Shown piece by piece: positions 61,301 to 64,000 of a stretch of DNA of 64,000 bases. Made by a program: the position numbers and the translations under genes. Every line of letters starts with the position of its first letter. Positions within the stretch are counted from its first letter, which is position 1. The DNA is from Marsupella aquatica (Eukaryota; Marchantiophyta). The notes below the pieces were generated by a model. The model was not told the DNA's origin. It did no database searches and saw only the letters and a program-made list of their open reading frames with translations. Where the stretch lies: the NCBI GenBank assembly GCA_973895155.1, contig OZ316896.1:20584001-20648000 (forward strand), in the 5' to 3' direction.

Positions 61301-64000
61301 ATGACAATGTCGCAGGAAGAGCTGGTGGATGACATCTTTTCGAGCCATCCTTTGACGGACTTCCACAACTCATCCTGGACAATTTCCTTAGGGACGGAAA
61401 TGTGGAAGAAGCCCTTCCTAATGCTGTGTGTATTTGAGGGGCTTCCATTGGGGGCATTAGGGTTGGTAAATTACGGCCGCATTGATGTATTTTGACGGGG
61501 CGACGAAGTTGTGAACATGTTGATCACAACGAAGGAAACATCGACTGTGATTGTCGTGGATGTGGAGAGGTTTTTCGGAACGGCTGCCACCTGCTATCTC
61601 GATGAGGACATCGATAGCATCATTGAGACTGTCAAGTCTCTTTCGAGTGAGGAACATTACCACGACGTCGCGGGAAAGATTTCCGGTTTTGTGTTCGAAT
61701 TTCACGCTAGCACTTTAAAGAGTGCAATCCAAAAATCGAGAGAGATTCTCTGGTCCAAAAGGTCGGCAGAGAAGGGGGTAAGTCGTCCACCCAAATTTGG
61801 GGCTTCCGGTGTTCCTCCTGGATCCAGGCCTAGCATTTTACCCGATGATATTTTGACCGTGGTAGCGCCTACAACCTCCCGGGAAGCAGCAGCATCTGGA
61901 GGGGGATCTCAAGTTGGCAGATCATCCCAGGGAACGGCTTTGATTGGTGGGTCGGCACAAGGTACAACTGGAACTCGCACTTCTTCAAAGAAGCGACCTG
62001 CTATGACTCCTGAGCCTACTGAGCCCAGTGTTCCAAAGTCAAAAAAGAAGACTTTGGAGTAAATTCCAACGCATTTGAAGAAAAAGGCTCAATCAATGTC
62101 AATGGATGCACGGGTATTGTACCAGGAGGAGATTCTAGGAAGATGTGGTGTTCAAGAGGAGACCGTGACCGTTGACATTGGTCAACTTTACCCTCCAGTG
62201 AGATAGAAGGCTGTGGGCTTGCCCATTTACCAGGTCCGACACATCCAACCATATTTCTTGACCCAATTGACCTTGTGGATGAAGACTGTAGGTGCCAGTC
62301 CACTTGCAGCTCCGTTTGTCCTCTTGGTGGATCCAAAGGAGTGTGCTACTAGGCAAGACTTTGATTTTTCAAGGAAAGTTGATTACCATTATTATGTGAT
62401 TGGGGGCAACCATTCAGCCTGTGCCAAAGCAGACCTTGCTCTTCAGTTCCCTAACAACAAGGCATTTTGGAGAGTGCAATCTTGGATATTTGCAGGATTG
62501 AGTGTGCAAGAGGCAAGAAACCTGGCGTGGAGTCACAATATTGATTCTGAATTTCGACAACAGATGACGACAATCCAGAGAGTAAATTATATTCACATGA
62601 GATTTGTGGAGAATGGATTGTCGTCCAACCAGGATTTCAAGAAAGAGTGTGCTACTGAAATCAATCTCAAGGATTGGGGTGTACGAAAGGATGCTGAGGT
62701 TCTTAATGCCAATGATAACCTATTTCAGTTGGCATTCCGACAAGATCCTGTGTGGTCATTTGTGAGGCAGATTTGTGACAAGTGGGAGATGTGTGAGATC
62801 AAAGGTCAAAAAGGAGACAAGGGCAAGAAGAAAGTCTCTAAGTCTGGAGATGCCAAATTGCCTTATGAGGACATGAAATTAACAGAGTGGAGACACATGC
62901 AGGCCTTGAAAGATCCTGATATGATTTGCCCAGTGTTACAGAGAGTTCTTACTAAAGAACTCTCTTTACAGGAAATGGGTCACGAATTTACTCGACACAA
63001 ATTTCAGATGCAGCCTGTGCAGAAGGCCTTCCTCACGTGTCTACACGAGGAGAGTTGGTCAGGTTGTAAAACCAAGTACCCTGAGCATTGCACAGACAAT
63101 GTGCTTAAGAATTTTGTACGTGTTTTCCATACATGGGTAAGATTCTATCACCTTTCTCCGAATGATTGTTTGAATTCATTTAATATTTGGAATCCTTGTT
63201 TCTAATTGTAAGGTTCCCTTTTGTAGAAAGATACCACCTCCCGGAAAAAGAAGGGAGATGAGAAAGGCAAAGATCTCAAGTCATTCCCGGACAAATTCAA
63301 TGCGCATATTGTGCAAGCACAAAATTGGCTATCCATGAAGACTTCTAGTCGGCAAACCCAAGAGGGGGAACTTCATCCAAATTCGTTTGAGCATCCAGAG
63401 TTTGGTGATGTGCACTTTGATATTTTTACTCATGATGCTCAGCGATTACACAAGGTGGTTCCGGGTCGGGCTTACACATTAGCTTTAGTGGATATTCCCT
63501 ACGGGTTTGCATTGCCTGGATGTCTTCATGAGGACACTATTGGATGGGGAACTGAGGAGATCACAAAAATGGTCCAAACGTTCAAGGTGGCTACTACTGC
63601 AAAGTTGTGGCGTATTATCATTCACCACAGCCTTGACCAATATGAGGCCATCAAGACCGTTTTGAAAGCGGAGTGTAATGGAGGGTTCCAGAATTGTGTG
63701 TGGTAAGAAATACTTGTTTTTGAAAAAAACAACAATGAGTTATTCATGATTTCATGAACCATGTTTCTAAGTTTAAATGACTCCTTGACTTTTTGTGACT
63801 TTTCAGGGTTAAGAATAATGTGAAGAATGTTGGTGGGCCAAGATTGAACAGCAACTTTGAGTGCTTTACAATTGGCTTTCACAGCCAGGATGGTAAACAG
63901 TCATTGGAGCACTTCAATTTTGACACAAATGAATCAAGGAACTATGTGGTTGTATGCGCAGCTGTGACTAAGAAGCTGAAACACAACGGGGATAACAAGG
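61301..64000 (+). pseudogene. ParB/sulfiredoxin-like plus DNA-methyltransferase-like protein, with three in-frame stops; runs off the window
   Basis: One frame runs from ATG 61301 to a donor at 63137, interrupted only by TGA (61493), TAA (62060) and TAG (62204). It then continues in exons 63227-63702 and 63807 onward. After an N-terminal region of unknown type (KETSTVIVVDVERFFG) and a Ser/Gly/Pro-rich linker, a ParB/Srx-like domain is suggested by VTVDIGQLYPP, LWMKTVGASPLAAPFVLLVD and YYVIGGNHSACAKADLA, the last like the G.HR..A motif. Exon 2 has TLALVDIPYGFALPG, resembling the DPPY motif IV of amino-methyltransferases, and exon 3 FECFTIGFHSQDG. ParB-nuclease and N-6/N-4 methylase fusions are known in phages and bacteria; this one sits in a plant transposon setting. 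The methyltransferase assignment is an inference from motif and order. Confidence 0.6.

Noticed and set aside
61301-63136. Alternative genetic code or programmed stop readthrough in the ParB-like frame
   Set aside because: Three different stop codons are affected and neighbouring genes use normal stops, so decay of a silenced transposon is the simpler explanation.
1-64000. CRISPR arrays, tRNA or rRNA genes, bacterial operons
   Set aside because: None recognised. The tandem repeats lack the spacer structure of CRISPR, and introns and NLRs mark the DNA as plant nuclear.

Overview
The window looks like nuclear DNA of a land plant. Genes are split by GT-AG introns, there is a plastid-targeted photosynthesis-type protein, plant NLR immune receptors, and many transposon remnants. 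An NLR with an alpha/beta-hydrolase N-terminus (the HNL class, which I recall as described from liverworts) suggests a bryophyte or another non-seed plant. The species cannot be fixed from the sequence alone.

Left part (1-35.2 kb). A nine-exon gene for a predicted plastid protein of the DUF2854 type (959-4068) is followed by an NLR locus. A block of about 14 kb (roughly 3.03-16.93 kb, unit A) is repeated about 18 kb downstream (roughly 21.16-35.2 kb, unit B). It carries the 3' exons of the DUF2854 gene, flanking DNA, the NB-ARC and LRR exons, and downstream DNA. The DUF2854 copy in unit B is dead. The NLR exons are nearly identical between units, but the N-terminal exons upstream of the shared linker are unrelated. 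Unit A has an alpha/beta-hydrolase exon (7734-8402) whose nucleophile elbow carries Cys instead of Ser. Unit B has a series of helical exons (24706-26703) resembling the HeLo/MLKL/RPW8-like four-helix bundle. Unit A's LRR exon has a 2-bp deletion that truncates it. Unit B's NLR is open throughout and has gained three LRRs by an in-frame 210-bp duplication. A spacer (16.9-21.2 kb) holds a degenerate minisatellite, a solo LTR and a MITE-like element.

Middle part (35.2-58.6 kb). This is mobile-element territory. It holds the C-terminal half of a decayed transposase-like gene (minus, 37.16-38.76 kb), a larger multi-exon CACTA/EnSpm-like transposase gene with a frameshift (minus, 40.25-44.62 kb), about 9 kb of AT-rich DNA with a solo LTR and hairpins, and a multi-exon gene with an N-terminal SAM-like domain (plus, 53.86-57.74 kb).

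Right part (58.6-64 kb). The N-terminal half of a transposase-like gene (minus, 58.65-60.52 kb) stops where the 38.76-kb half begins, so one gene may have been split by about 20 kb of insertion. A MITE interrupts it in frame. Divergently transcribed from it is a long reading frame (61.30 kb to beyond the window) with a ParB/sulfiredoxin-like domain followed by a DNA-methyltransferase-like domain. It has three in-frame stops and no frameshifts. The two may belong to one large, poorly described plant DNA transposon that carries a ParB-methyltransferase protein.

No tRNA, rRNA or CRISPR array was recognised. Exon limits were placed by eye from reading frame, splice sites and comparison of the two units.
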